Source of the DNA: Pseudoscleropodium purum
Lineage: Eukaryota; Streptophyta; Bryopsida; Hypnales; Brachytheciaceae
Assembly: GCA_963969395.1 (NCBI GenBank)
Contig: OZ017801.1
Span: 17,303,611 to 17,367,610, forward strand
Direction of reading: 5' to 3'
DNA: 64,000 nucleotides
The translations under genes were made by a program, and so were the position numbers. The notes below the pieces were generated by a model. That model worked only from the letters and a program-made list of their open reading frames with translations. It searched no databases and had not been told where the DNA came from. Below, piece after piece: positions 1 through 11,083 of the stretch; the stretch's first letter is position 1, and the number at the start of each line of letters is the position of its first letter.

Positions 1-1098
1 CTATTATTGCCCTCAAATCTCTACAAATGTCAATTTGTGCCATGTTGTATAAAGGATCCTTGCAATTGACAAACCAACAACTACAAATTTGCAAACAATA
101 TTGATATGTCATAGTTAGAGTTGGCTACAACGTATAGTAGATATCTCTAATTCAGACCTTCTTTTTCAAACCGTCTTATAGGTGGCTTCCAAAGCAATAG
201 TTAGTGGATATGAGTTGAAATGCTCATAATGTCATAGCATTAATGAGATTTGTTCATACTTCTTTAATGGATGGAATAAGAGCTAGGGGAGGGTCCATTT
301 CAAAGCTAAGGTTTGTCCACTTAATTTTTCTAAATAGGAATTGATTGCCCAATTGCCTTTTTACATATGTTGAAAGAATGTAGGGTTCATGTAAGTTTTG
401 TAAAGGTTTCATTTTGGAACCTTGTGTATTACTTTTTGAATGCCTCACTTGTTTTGGGTCTAGCCATATATTTTTCAGATTGTGCGTGAGTGGGTTTTGC
501 AAGGTCTAGGATCACAAATAGGTGCCTATTGCAGAATTCTTTAGAATTTGTAAGTAATTCATAAATGCTCCAAAAAATATGAAACTACATGTGTTAGATT
601 CCACATCAATTTTTCTTTGAGTGAAAAATAAGAAAAAATAATTTTGGGCATCTAAAACCCATCTTAAAGGCCAACCAGCCCTTAAAGTGACAATTAATGA
701 GCACACTACCTTAACCTAAACTATACAACTTCAATAGCCAGCAAGAGCAAAAACAAAGGAAAGAAGGAGCACAAAATTTTTTAGTCACCCAATTGATATA
801 GAATGTGTTAAGATACACATAATGTCTCTTTTGAGCTCATTGTCACAATGACCTCAAAATTTGTTCCTTTTAATTCCTTTTATTTATCCCCCCTCACAAT
901 CAATTAAGAAATAATTTAAATTAATTTTTATTCAATATCCCCCTCCCCCCACAATTAGTTCAAAAATAATTTAAACTAAATTTTTTTTAGTAAACCCTCC
1001 CTCCCCTTGCCCTCCTTGTAATTCTGAAAGTCAAGTTGCTTGCCAATGAATATGGAATATATGTTTTCCAAGTTTGTATCTCAATACATATCTCACTA

Positions 1099-1124
1099 TG
1101 TATATATATATATATATATATACA
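1099..1124. repeat. (TA)n microsatellite
   Basis: An uninterrupted run of alternating T and A of about 25 bases, followed by imperfect TACATA-type sequence. It is a simple repeat with no coding meaning. Confidence 0.9.
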
Positions 1125-3307
1125 TATTGTACACATATTTTTGTATTACAATACGGTATATGTATCTATATCAAAATATCCGTATCCGTATTAGAGTACC
1201 ATATTTATATCCCTTGTTTTTTTGTAGATCAATGGTTAGGAGGGGGGTTTGTAATTTAAAAAAAAAAATCAATAGCTCTTGTTTTTTTGCATGGATGGGG
1301 GCTAATTAACCCCTAAACGTCTAGATCCATTTCCAAATTTGACGATTAGGGAAAAATTGTTATAAAGTGTTATTTGGAAGAATATTTTGGAATTGATGTA
1401 GAAATGAAAGTTGTAGATTTTGAATTGTAGATTCTATCCACACGATTAGATTTACTAGTGCTATCACCAATATTTTTCTATAAATTTTGAAAGGGGAATT
1501 TCAAAATTTCTTCTAACTTCAATGACAAGCAAACTATTATCATTTTTTGAGTAAAACTTATTAGAACAGATTTGAAATGAGGCTATCTTGAAATGGTGAT
1601 TTTTTGAAATTTTTGTGTTCATTACATCTAGGACCTCATTCTTTGATAATCTAATTTTGAATTAGAGTCAATGTAATTTGACCACTTGACATACTTTCAC
1701 ATTTATAATTTTAGAAAAAATAGTATTCTACTAACACTAAATCCAACCATTAGATAAGACAAGGACTTAATAAAGTATCACCAAAAATTAGGATGACTTT
1801 CATCCAAGCAAGAATGAAACAAAAACAAGAACTTCAATCTATTCATCATCCAAAAAATGGATGTTGGAGTGCTCTAGGGTTAATTAATTGGCTAGTTTGG
1901 TACGTCTCTTTTTAGCTCATTGTTGCTTCTCACCCTTTCCAATAAGGTAGAAGTACCTATTTTGGATAACTTCAGGATTTTAGATTGGATGATGTGGAGA
2001 AGTCATGGGGAATTGAGTTTAGTGTGTGAAAAAATGAGGTTGTGGAAGAATGAAAAAAAAAATTTCCCAAAATGAATATTTTATTGAATATAAACATGGA
2101 TTTTGCATCCGAATCCATCCCTGTCACATAGATTCACCTATTTTGGTTAGCTTCAACACTTTTCTCAAAGCCAAGAAGAATGAGAGACGAGTGGACAAGA
2201 AAGAATAAACAAGGAAACTTTCTCAATGAATAATGCATTTAATTGTTGTCCATAATAGGTCAGCCTATGAAGCCATCATGGGGGGGGGTCCAAAATAGGT
2301 ACTTCTACTTAAATTCAATTAGGGCATGAGTTTGTCAAAGCAAGCTAGAAGCCTATGTAGCTTCATGTAGGCTCCAACCGTCCAATTTTGAAATTCAATT
2401 AACTAACATTAAATCCTAGCCCTTACAAATAAACACCTATAATTTAATGATGGTGCACCAATAATCCATGCCTATCATTCTAATGTAAGCCAAATCTAGT
2501 GAAATAAATTCTTATGAGATACAGCAATTGTCGTAGTTGGTTTATCAAAATCACATATACTTCATATTAGAAGTATATATAATTCAATTTATGTACATGA
2601 TTTTATAGTCTTTTTTACATATTCAAGCTTTTAGCTACTTGCATATCTATTTAAGGCTGATTTGGACAAATTCACACTTCAATCACAAATTTACTATGAA
2701 GTTTTGGAATTTCAAGAGACTTTTTTTAATTTATCTCCATGCTTGGCTTTAACCTAAGAGGGGAAGTCTAGACAAACAACAAACAAGCAAGCAAACAAAA
2801 CAAACAATCTAATTTAAGGTATGGATTTAAAAAGCTTTTGTGGAATTGTATTAGTGCTACAATCAAAAGAGAATTACAGATTCTATTAGAAGTTATTTTT
2901 TGAATACCATATCAATAAACTATGAGTTTTCAAACTAAGTATTGAAAATAGATGTATGTAAAGGTGACTCAGTAAGCTCTCATGAATAGATACTATAGAT
3001 TTAAAGCAAGAATATGTAGGAGTCACTTTTAGAAAAAGGTAATAAGTAGATGTTGTTACCTTCATAGCTTCAAACAAGCATATACAATATTTTTCTAAAA
3101 CAATGGATGACCTTCTAATAGGTTCAAAAAAATGCTACCCTATTTGTTACAAAATATTCTTGTGTAATTGTATGACACTTCTTTAATGTAGCTAAGAACT
3201 ATGCACAATTGTGACCAATTTCTAAAATTGGCCCTTGTAGACTCTGACTCGAAGGAACTCACGTTTAATTGGATGTTCTTGTGTCTAAGTTGACGGATTT
3301 TTTTGTG

Positions 3308-3409
3308 CATCCAATGTAACATCTTCATGTTTTTATGTCAACAATTACATTCATGTTACATTGGACATAATTGTTAACATAAAAACATAAAGATGTTACG
3401 TTGGATGAT
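3308..3409. repeat. Imperfect hairpin (about 41-nt arms)
   Basis: The left arm starting CATCCAATGTAACATCTT near 3308 is complementary to the right arm ending GATGTTACGTTGGATG near 3408, with about four mismatches over 41 positions and a loop of roughly 20 bases. The size suits a small MITE or a young miRNA-type precursor. Nothing shows that it is transcribed. Confidence 0.7.
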
Positions 3410-3479
3410 ATGTACTTTTCTATGCTCAACAAGTAGCCCAGGTAGCAAAAAAACTTCTTTAAAAATTATTTTCTTAAGA

Positions 3480-4130
3480 AATTAAAATTTGAAATTGATT
3501 CTCTAAATTTATATATACTTGAAAAGCTTTGAATCATTCCATTTTGATCAATGAGTCAAAAGTTATGAGGAGTTTTAGTTTGTGGAAGTTTGGAGGTCAT
3601 TATTGAATCTCTACTCTAATACAAACTTTGAAGTCCTTTATTTAACTCAATTTTCAATGTTTTTGGAAAAAAATAAAAACATTGGGTGTAGATTATTTAC
3701 TACAATATTATTATTATTGGGATTGGAATTTTTCAATTCTATAAATAAATTGTCAACAATTTAGTATTTTGAATCATTCTCTACTCTTTTCTGCTTACTC
3801 TTTTTTTCCTATATGTTGTATGATTCTAAATGATCTGAATTTTTTCAAGCATGTAGCCAACTTGACTTGAAAAATGAATCCAAAAAGTAACCACAATTTT
3901 GGACATTTTTTCATATAAATGTGACCTTCTGAAGTGTAGTTGCCTGGATTTTTGCAAGGCCAAAAAAAAGAAATTTGTCACTTTAATAGCTAATATCTTG
4001 CAATCTACATAGTGAAAATTTCTAAAAAATTTTCCACATATTTTCAAATAAGATTACTACAATATCTTATGGTTATATGTGTCCAAAAATGTTTTTTTTT
4101 TCTAAAATTTGATACTTGTATCTAAAGGTT
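3480..4130. repeat. Dispersed repeat R1, copy 1
   Basis: About 600 bases align by eye with 55825-56420. Shared blocks include GAATCATTCCATTTTGATCA, GAGTCAAAAGTTATGAGGA and TAGTATTTTGAATCATTCTC. A more diverged third copy lies near 22650-22990. The copies carry no long ORF and no terminal repeat that I could define, so the class of the element is unknown. Confidence 0.75.
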
Positions 4131-4687
4131 CAATTTGGCACTCAAATGTTGAAATTGAATTTACATGTCACTGTATACCATTCACAAGATAATATGTGGC
4201 ATAACCTTCATTTATGAGAACCTAGGGCTGATTTTAGGTATACCAATTTTTAGCCATTTTGAAAATTTGTAAGTTATTCATACATTGTCCAAAATGTCCA
4301 AGAAAATGTAGAATCCAACAATAGGAATTAGTAAAGACTTTGGTAGTTCAATAATAGATAACATGTTCAAAATTTCATTTGGAAGATTTAGGTGTTGTTA
4401 CTTTACATGAAACTAAAATGCAAAGGTCAAATTTTTATTCTTGATTTAATCAAGGAACATTCTCGTGTGTCAAAGGATGTCTTATAGATATTTCTAATGA
4501 AATGAAGTGAATGAAGTTTAGGTTGTATTCTAACTTGAAAGTTTGAAAAAATTCCTAAAATTGAATGTTTTGTTTCAATTTGAACTTTGGGACTATTACC
4601 ATGGGCTAATTATTTCTTGTTATAGATTTATAGAATGATTGTAGAATGATAAAAAAAAAAAGGTTTCAAAACAAAGACCACACTACT

Positions 4688-4722
4688 GTATATATAATGA
4701 GCTTTGGGGGTTTAGGGTTTGG
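4688..4722 (+). promoter_or_regulatory. TATA-like box and telo-box upstream of the TMEM256 gene
   Basis: A TATATATAA stretch at about 4689-4697 lies roughly 90 bases before the ATG at 4788. It is followed by TTAGGGTTT (4712-4720), the complement of the plant telo-box AAACCCTAA, which is common near transcription starts of plant housekeeping genes. The role is inferred from position and motif only. Confidence 0.4.
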
Positions 4723-4787
4723 CTACGGTGTTTTCAAAAGCCTACGAGAGTTGTGGCGAAGCTTGAATTGGCGACAGAGGTTCCGTA

Positions 4788-6476
4788 ATGGCGTACTGCG
4801 TTTGGCACAAAGTTGCATCTCTCTCGGGTAAGCAAATTCCGTGCGACGGAATGAGGAATCGTGTTGCGCATGTTGTTGGGTCCCTTTCTGTGATGAAGCA
4901 TCAGCGCGATCGAAATATTTGTGTATTTCCGATCTTGTGGGATTTTTGTAATCGACCAATTCGGAAGAGACCTCGACCTAGTTTTCCAGAGCTGAGGGTA
5001 TTCGCTCTGTCGATTGTGCATGCTTGAGCCTGTGCAGGTGTTGCAGCTATTTCGGCAGGCATATACGGGTCGCACGGATTCAAACCAAAAGATCCCGTTT
5101 ACAAAACTGTAAGCTTAATCTCCAAACTATTTCTATTTCGTTAGCAGTGCACCCGATCGCTTCCATCTGATTGCCTGGGATCCCAAAATAATAGCTGTGA
5201 CTTATTTAGTTTGAATGTGTGACAAGAGTGCTACTCTTCCAATGATAGTGTGGCGAGTGTGCAGAATGTTTCAGAACCTCATTTTTGAGAAGGTCGTAAG
5301 GATTTGTGAGTTTAGCAGATCGATTTATGGGAATCGCATTTTTCTGTTAGGATGATAAATTCGCTCGTTGGTCTCAAATAGGAAATAAGATATCCGAAGT
5401 TACTTGTTGCCATTGCTTGTACTGAGACAGTAGTGCGAGTTTAGCACAGTTGTAACAGGGGCTGTCAATCTTTGCAATCTCTGGTCCGCGACGTGCAGAG
5501 TTTCTATCAAATTGAGCACAACGTGATCCTTCTTTTCTATCAAAGTTTTGGAACGTGATTGTGGAATCACCTTCATCTCTTGGCCAGCTCTGGCACTCCC
5601 TAATGTAGGAATTGAGTATTAGGAGTTGTCAGAGTTTGTGATTACAGCGGCCGCACAGTTTCCTTGTTTGTTGCCAAATCTGGTCCGGTCGATGCGAAGC
5701 CACAGAATCCTGTCTCAGAGTACTGGCCCTTTTGTAGAGAATTCAAATTACGTTCCCAAATTGTCTTCATTCACAAAGCACAAGTCTTCAAGTCTGACCC
5801 CTCCTCGTTTTGTATTCGTTGTCCATGCTGTTTCGCTATATAGCCAGCTTATGATTTGTAGGCTTTGGGTATGACAGGTGTGGCAGACAGGAAACCTCTA
5901 TCACTTAATCCATACGTCCGCCCTTCTTGCTGCTCCTCTGACTAAGCGACCCAATCTGGTGGGTGCACGCTCTGCATACTTTGTCGAGCAATGGTCAATG
6001 TCCTCCACACAGAGATTATGCATTGTTTCTGGATTTCTCACTGAGGAGCTGGATTCATCACTAAACACTTATTTTGGAATAATGCAGTTCGGAAGTCTTC
6101 TGACGTTTGGAATTGTCGCCTTCTCGGGGACGTAAGCAACTCTTTCCCTGTCCTCAGTTATGGGATACGTGGGTTTAGCGGAAGTCTAATCAGAGTCTTA
6201 ATATTTTCTCTTCAGAGGGAGTGATCTCTGTTGTTGAAACTGCTTTTTCTTCATGTTGTGGAAGTTTGAACGTCCTCTTTGGTGCCCCTACTCACATATA
6301 TATATTTCTAGTTGCATATAGTTATTGAACTGTAGTCATTTGCAAGTTTCTAACGAGAGCCTCTTCAATTGTTCAGCATGTACGTCGTGGCAAAGACTGA
6401 AGATCGCAAGCTGGGGAAGCCAGCTCCTTTTGGGGGTATGGCATTTATTGCGGCTTGGGCTTCTCTGCTCTTTTGA
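4788..6476 (+). CDS. TMEM256/DUF423 family small membrane protein, five exons
   Basis: Joining exons 4788-4827, 5038-5108, 5878-5958, 6088-6131 and 6377-6476 gives 111 residues in one frame; all four introns are GT-AG. The length is typical of TMEM256 (DUF423) proteins. The product begins MAYCVWHKVASLSG and has family landmarks in order: AGIYGSHGFKP (about 20-30), VWQTGNLYHLIHTSALLAAP (38-57), a second hydrophobic stretch FGIVAFSGT (71-79), and PFGGMAFIAAWASLLF at the C-terminus. Several hydrophobic helices and no signal peptide suggest a small multi-pass membrane protein. The biochemical role of the family is not established. The start is the first ATG in frame and lies in a well-conserved N-terminus. 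A TATA-like box and telo-box lie about 70-100 bases upstream. I see no break. The family assignment rests on remembered conserved motifs. Confidence 0.9.
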
Positions 6477-9400
6477 TTGTTCATCGAGTGATTCAAGTTT
6501 TGATGTACAGAAGGTGAAGTTCATGCGAGTCCTCTGTTCCGTAAAATTGTACATATATGATTCAACACTGATGGGATTGGTGGCTCAAGTAGTGAATCAT
6601 GAATAAGCATTGCTATTTTCATCCCCATGTCCTTGAATGCAGTGTGCCTTTGGCTATGTAGCCACAGAACGATACTGATCATTGGTCATTGCTCCCTAAA
6701 CCAATCTTGGAAATATGTACATCCAGATCTTACAAAATGTGCACTTTGCACATGAAAGAAAAAAATAATGGTTTGGGGTGCTCATTGGAATCTCACTTTT
6801 GGGTGGTACCTTGGAGATTCAATTTTGATTTTGCAATCATCAGTAATTGCATTTATCTGCTTACAAAAATAATTTAGTCTTGACTTCTAGTAAATGGAAG
6901 TACACTCCTATTTCTCTTGACCTTAGAAGGATGAGCCCTATTATTGAGGTAGTTAGCCAAAGACTATTAGATTTTTGAATGAATAGGTGTATTCTTTATT
7001 TCTATAATTTCCTTGAAAGTCATTCATTGGACACTTTTAGTTTTTGGTGTCTTTATTAGATTAAAGTGCTAGAAATAAGGTAGTGATGCTTTAAATCATG
7101 CTTCTTAGGTGGCCTTCAATCCAAATATTTGTTCAACTAGCTAAGCAAATTGCAATGAATGGTGTTGCATGTAGAATGAAAATTTTATATTGGTCAAAAT
7201 ATATGTTATTAGTTTTCAGTTATTCATTGTAGAACTTTATAATTGGTCATTGTTTTATTAGGAATAAATATGTTTGGAACCTTGAATCAATAGAAAGAGA
7301 TGTTTTAGTAGTGAAGTTTGTTTCTTTGAATAACCACTTGGATTTTGTAGTGAGGTTCCAAATGCAAAGTTGTTTATTGTAGGTGAAGTTTGTATTTGTT
7401 TTATAGTAAAATAATAGGTGGTATCATATACTTGTATCAACGTGCTTCCACCTCTAAGTGTAGCAAGTGACATTTCTCCCAATGTAAAGGAATATGAGTG
7501 GTTCTTTTATAGTCTTTATTGCCTACTAAAATAACCTTATTCAAATTTGTTCACATTTAAGACATGCCCTTGTAATTATTACTAGTTACAACTAAGTATA
7601 ATTATTATTGATTATATTAAAGGTAAATAATTTATTTTAGATATTTTTTGTAGTAGAAAGAGGATTCTAAAGATTGTTTCCTTTAATGGCAAAATTTTCC
7701 TAGTTCTAATATAAAAGAAGAGATGTTCTCATGTCCCTCCAAATTTTCTTCAATGACATGTGGAAAGCAATTGGATTATTGTTCTTTGAAAAATTCTATT
7801 GATTTCTAATGCATTTTCATATGCATTATTTGAATAGGTTATGAATTAGTTATGGAATTTTCAAAGTATTATTGTTAAGTGTCTCTAAAACAAATACTAG
7901 TCTTTCCTAGACTCTTGCATTAGGTGTTTTTTGAAGCCTTTAAGAGATTGCGAGTAATTTGGTCTTGAGAATATAGTAAATGTGGCTAGCACTACAGTTT
8001 GATGTGGCCAAGAGAGTACCATGTCATTGCCCAAAAATAAAATTAATTATTTTTTCAACTTTTTTTTGCATTCTAAGAATTTATTTATTATTTATCTTTT
8101 ATTATTTTTTAGATTAGAATTCTTGGATTTCATCTTAAGTTTTTAGAATAATCTACTATTGTTTCAAAGAAATAATAAAAAGACAAATAGAACTTTTAAT
8201 CTCTATCATGGAATTTAATCTAAATTGATTAAAACATACACCTTTGGAGTATATTTTATATAGATATTCTCTCTTTATTACGGGATAAGCAACCTAGTTT
8301 TAAGTACCATTTACCATTATTGAATCTTAGACAAGTTGGTCCAATGACCTTTAGAATTGAGCCCATATTTCACCTTGGCTCTCAAAATATAGCTTTTAGA
8401 ATTAACTTCCAGATATCTCTATACAATAGAGTTGATGCAAATAAGGCAACAATTGGAACTTGTTCCTTAATTACAATATTAAGGTCATTGATTATGGCTG
8501 ATTAACGGTTGCATGACTGTTCAACTTTCCATGCCTCTATATCCCGCCAGATTTGGTCTAAGTTCAAAAATTAATATTCATGATTTATTGAACTTCTCCT
8601 ACTTTGGGCGAGTATGAGTTTTTAGCTAGCTCTAGCTTTTATTGCTTTAGATGTGTTGTAAAAGTTCAAGATCGGTAACTTGCATTTGGGCTTAGTAAAC
8701 ATGGTGCTATGTTTCTAAAACACTAGATAACAGGTGCTACATTTTTCACAGCAAAACTAATACGATTATTGATGCTTGTTTGTTTGATTTAGTAGATGTT
8801 ATATGATTGTTGGTATGTATTTTTTTCTTGTGAATATCGATAATAAGTAGTATTATATTTGAAGACACCTCATACATGTCATCTAGCAAACTAACTGGAT
8901 GCTAGGTGGCATGGATATAAGTGAGGATTACCACCTCTTGGAAATTTTCTTTTCCAAAAATCTCTTATTCTACAACTTAGTAGGATGACGATATCGACTT
9001 TGCAGCAACATGCTAAAGAGTTTGCCCTTGATTGGACAATGCTCTTACTTTTATTTTTATTTTTACTAAAATTTTAGTTTTGTATTTGTTGCATTATGTT
9101 AGTTTGGGTTGTTTACTGGAGAGTCATCAAAGCTCTATTTGACCTGTCTAGTGTTTTCAAAATATATACATCTTGGCAAGTTGTTTGTTTGCTTAAATCA
9201 TGGGTGTATGTTAGGCTTATTGGACATAAGCTTATATGGAGATTATTCCTTATGGCTTAAGCATCAAGACAGTATCGATATAGTCTATATCGATTTAGTT
9301 ATTGGATGTGCTAGAACGTCGGTTATCTAGGCACTTTTGTTTGAGATATATTCACTTGATATATATTTAACTTCTCAATCTTGATCATTAACTAGATGTG

Positions 9401-10300
9401 TATTACAGTATTGATTTTTACTTTGACTTGTGGTTTATTAAGTTACACTCTCTCTCTTTAAGTTATTATTTTGGTTTTAAAACTGAAATGATACTTATCT
9501 ACAAATCTTGAGTTCGAAATTTACAAGAGAAATAGAATCTACTTTGATTCTATCAGGGAAGTATCAAAAACACATTAAATTTTTTTTTTGAGAACAACTA
9601 GTTGTATCGTTCGTTGTCTGGAAACAATGGGGGAACAGAGACGAGAACAAGCTCAAAATGGGCAGTTGGAGGCCTCAAATACCATCTAATGTCTTTTAAT
9701 TGTATACATCTTGTATAATCAATATCTAAGATTAAAAGGACACTTTTGGGAACAACTATAAGGTATCCCCCCAAGTGTGCTAGTGATCCAAAACCACCAT
9801 CATCACTCTATCTACATCTCCAAAATCAATATGTACTATGTAAAGAAACAATTTTAGAACTTCTACCAAAAAAAGACTTTGACCTTTCACAAATTTTGTA
9901 TACAATATCCAAATGCCATATTCTTTGGTGAATTAGAACCTCCTCAATAGAAAAAATATGAAACTTAAAAGGGTTGTTAAGTTTTCTTTTTTTAGCCCTC
10001 ACAATGCAAGTACAAAAAAAATAATTAAAAAGATAAAAAAAACCTAACGTGGTGCTGATGACGTACCAATAGTGCCACTTTAGATGCTAATTAAAAAATA
10101 ATAATTTTTTAAATTTCCTCTTTAATTGCACCAAGGGATTAAAACTCAAAGACTTTCCGAGGGTTGAAATTTTTCCCAATGTCCACTTGCCAACAAGAAA
10201 ATATGGAAATTTGACCATTCTAGTAATATTAACTTTGCACAGTAGCAAAAAGTGGCGCTTTTGGGGTGCCCATCTTTTGGTGAACATCCCTACCAACTAG
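6477..10300. other. Intergenic DNA between TMEM256 and MEX1, no gene seen
   Basis: About the first 150 bases probably hold the 3' UTR of the TMEM256 gene. The rest is AT-rich with only short ORFs. The right part (about 9740-10290) is a repeat that recurs in inverted orientation near 20490-20780. Confidence 0.6.
9740..10290. repeat. Dispersed repeat R2, copy 1
   Basis: The reverse complement of 20490-20780 matches two parts of this stretch: 10190-10285 (shared AAGAAAATATG and AAAAAGTGGC) and 9760-9950 (shared CATCATCA, ATCTCCAAA and TTTTAGAACTTCTACC-like blocks). The copy here has extra sequence between the two parts. There is no ORF of note and the class is unknown. Confidence 0.6.
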
Positions 10301-10302
10301 TT

Positions 10303-10660
10303 CCCTATCCCTATTCTCATGAATTTCATTTGAATAGGGAAGAAAACTCCCCACCAAGGTTCTCTATCCCTAAATATTTAGGGAACTCAATGCCCAATTC
10401 CCTATAGGGGGGAGATTTAGGGAACTCATAGTCAACTTCCCTATAAATTTAGGGTAGAGCAATACTAGTGGGAAAGAGCATTCCCTATCCCTACACTTGG
10501 GTCTTTCTTCATCTATATAGAGATAGGGATAGGGAAGACACTAGTGGGAATGTTTTTAAGGTAGAACAATACTAGTGGGGGAAGAGCTTTCCCTATCCCT
10601 GTATTTGGTCTTTCTTCATCTACATAGAGACAGGGATAGGGAAGTCATTGGTGGGGATGC
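10303..10660. repeat. Palindrome-rich duplicated repeat upstream of MEX1
   Basis: Two tandem copies of about 107 bases start at GTAGAGCAATACTAGTGGG (10454) and GTAGAACAATACTAGTGGG (10561). Each contains an inverted repeat, TTCCCTATCCCT facing AGGGATAGGGAA (10481-10492 and about 10525-10536 in copy 1), separated by a shared GTCTTTCTTCATCTA loop. Further stems based on CCCTAAATATTTAGGG lie at 10360-10450. The block ends about 420 bases before the MEX1 ATG, so it may lie in the promoter. A mobile-element origin is also possible. Confidence 0.8.
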
Positions 10661-11083
10661 AAATAATTCAGGGTTTATGGTTTTAGTGTTTGCTTATGGG
10701 TTACCTTGCCTGGATGCCTCTAAGTTAGGGTGCAAGTTTGGTCGACCAACGGAAAAAACTAAAAAGGTTGACTGATACCCCAAGTGAGGCGCCAGGTCCT
10801 CATCAGTCAGTCTTGCTCCCCAGGTCTTCGTCCCCTCTCCACCCACCACTTGGCACTCTCTCTCACAATGTTCCCGGTCACACAATGCTCTGCTCTCCTG
10901 CTCCGTCCATTGTCTCGAAGTACAAGAGCTTCACAGATTCCCCGCCTCCACAATCGCAACACTTTCTTCCTCAATTCCATATCGCTGTTTCTCAACACAT
11001 CCTTCGCTGCTTAGTCGAGCGATTGAGTGTGCTGCTGCAATTTGTTGCCCACTTCTTTTACAGCCCATTTGCAGCAACCCAAC

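Larger units (their letters stand above)
1..4680. other. AT-rich intergenic DNA, no gene seen
   Basis: No open frame here resembles a protein family I know, and the short ORFs lack splice partners. The block contains a short TA microsatellite near 1099-1124, a hairpin at 3308-3409 and one copy of a dispersed repeat from about 3480. The sequence is AT-rich throughout and changes to a higher-GC genic composition close to 4.7 kb. Confidence 0.6.

Noticed and set aside
10360..10450. TTTAGGG words suggesting an interstitial telomere tract
   Set aside because: The words are isolated and mostly part of palindromes; there is no head-to-tail tandem run.
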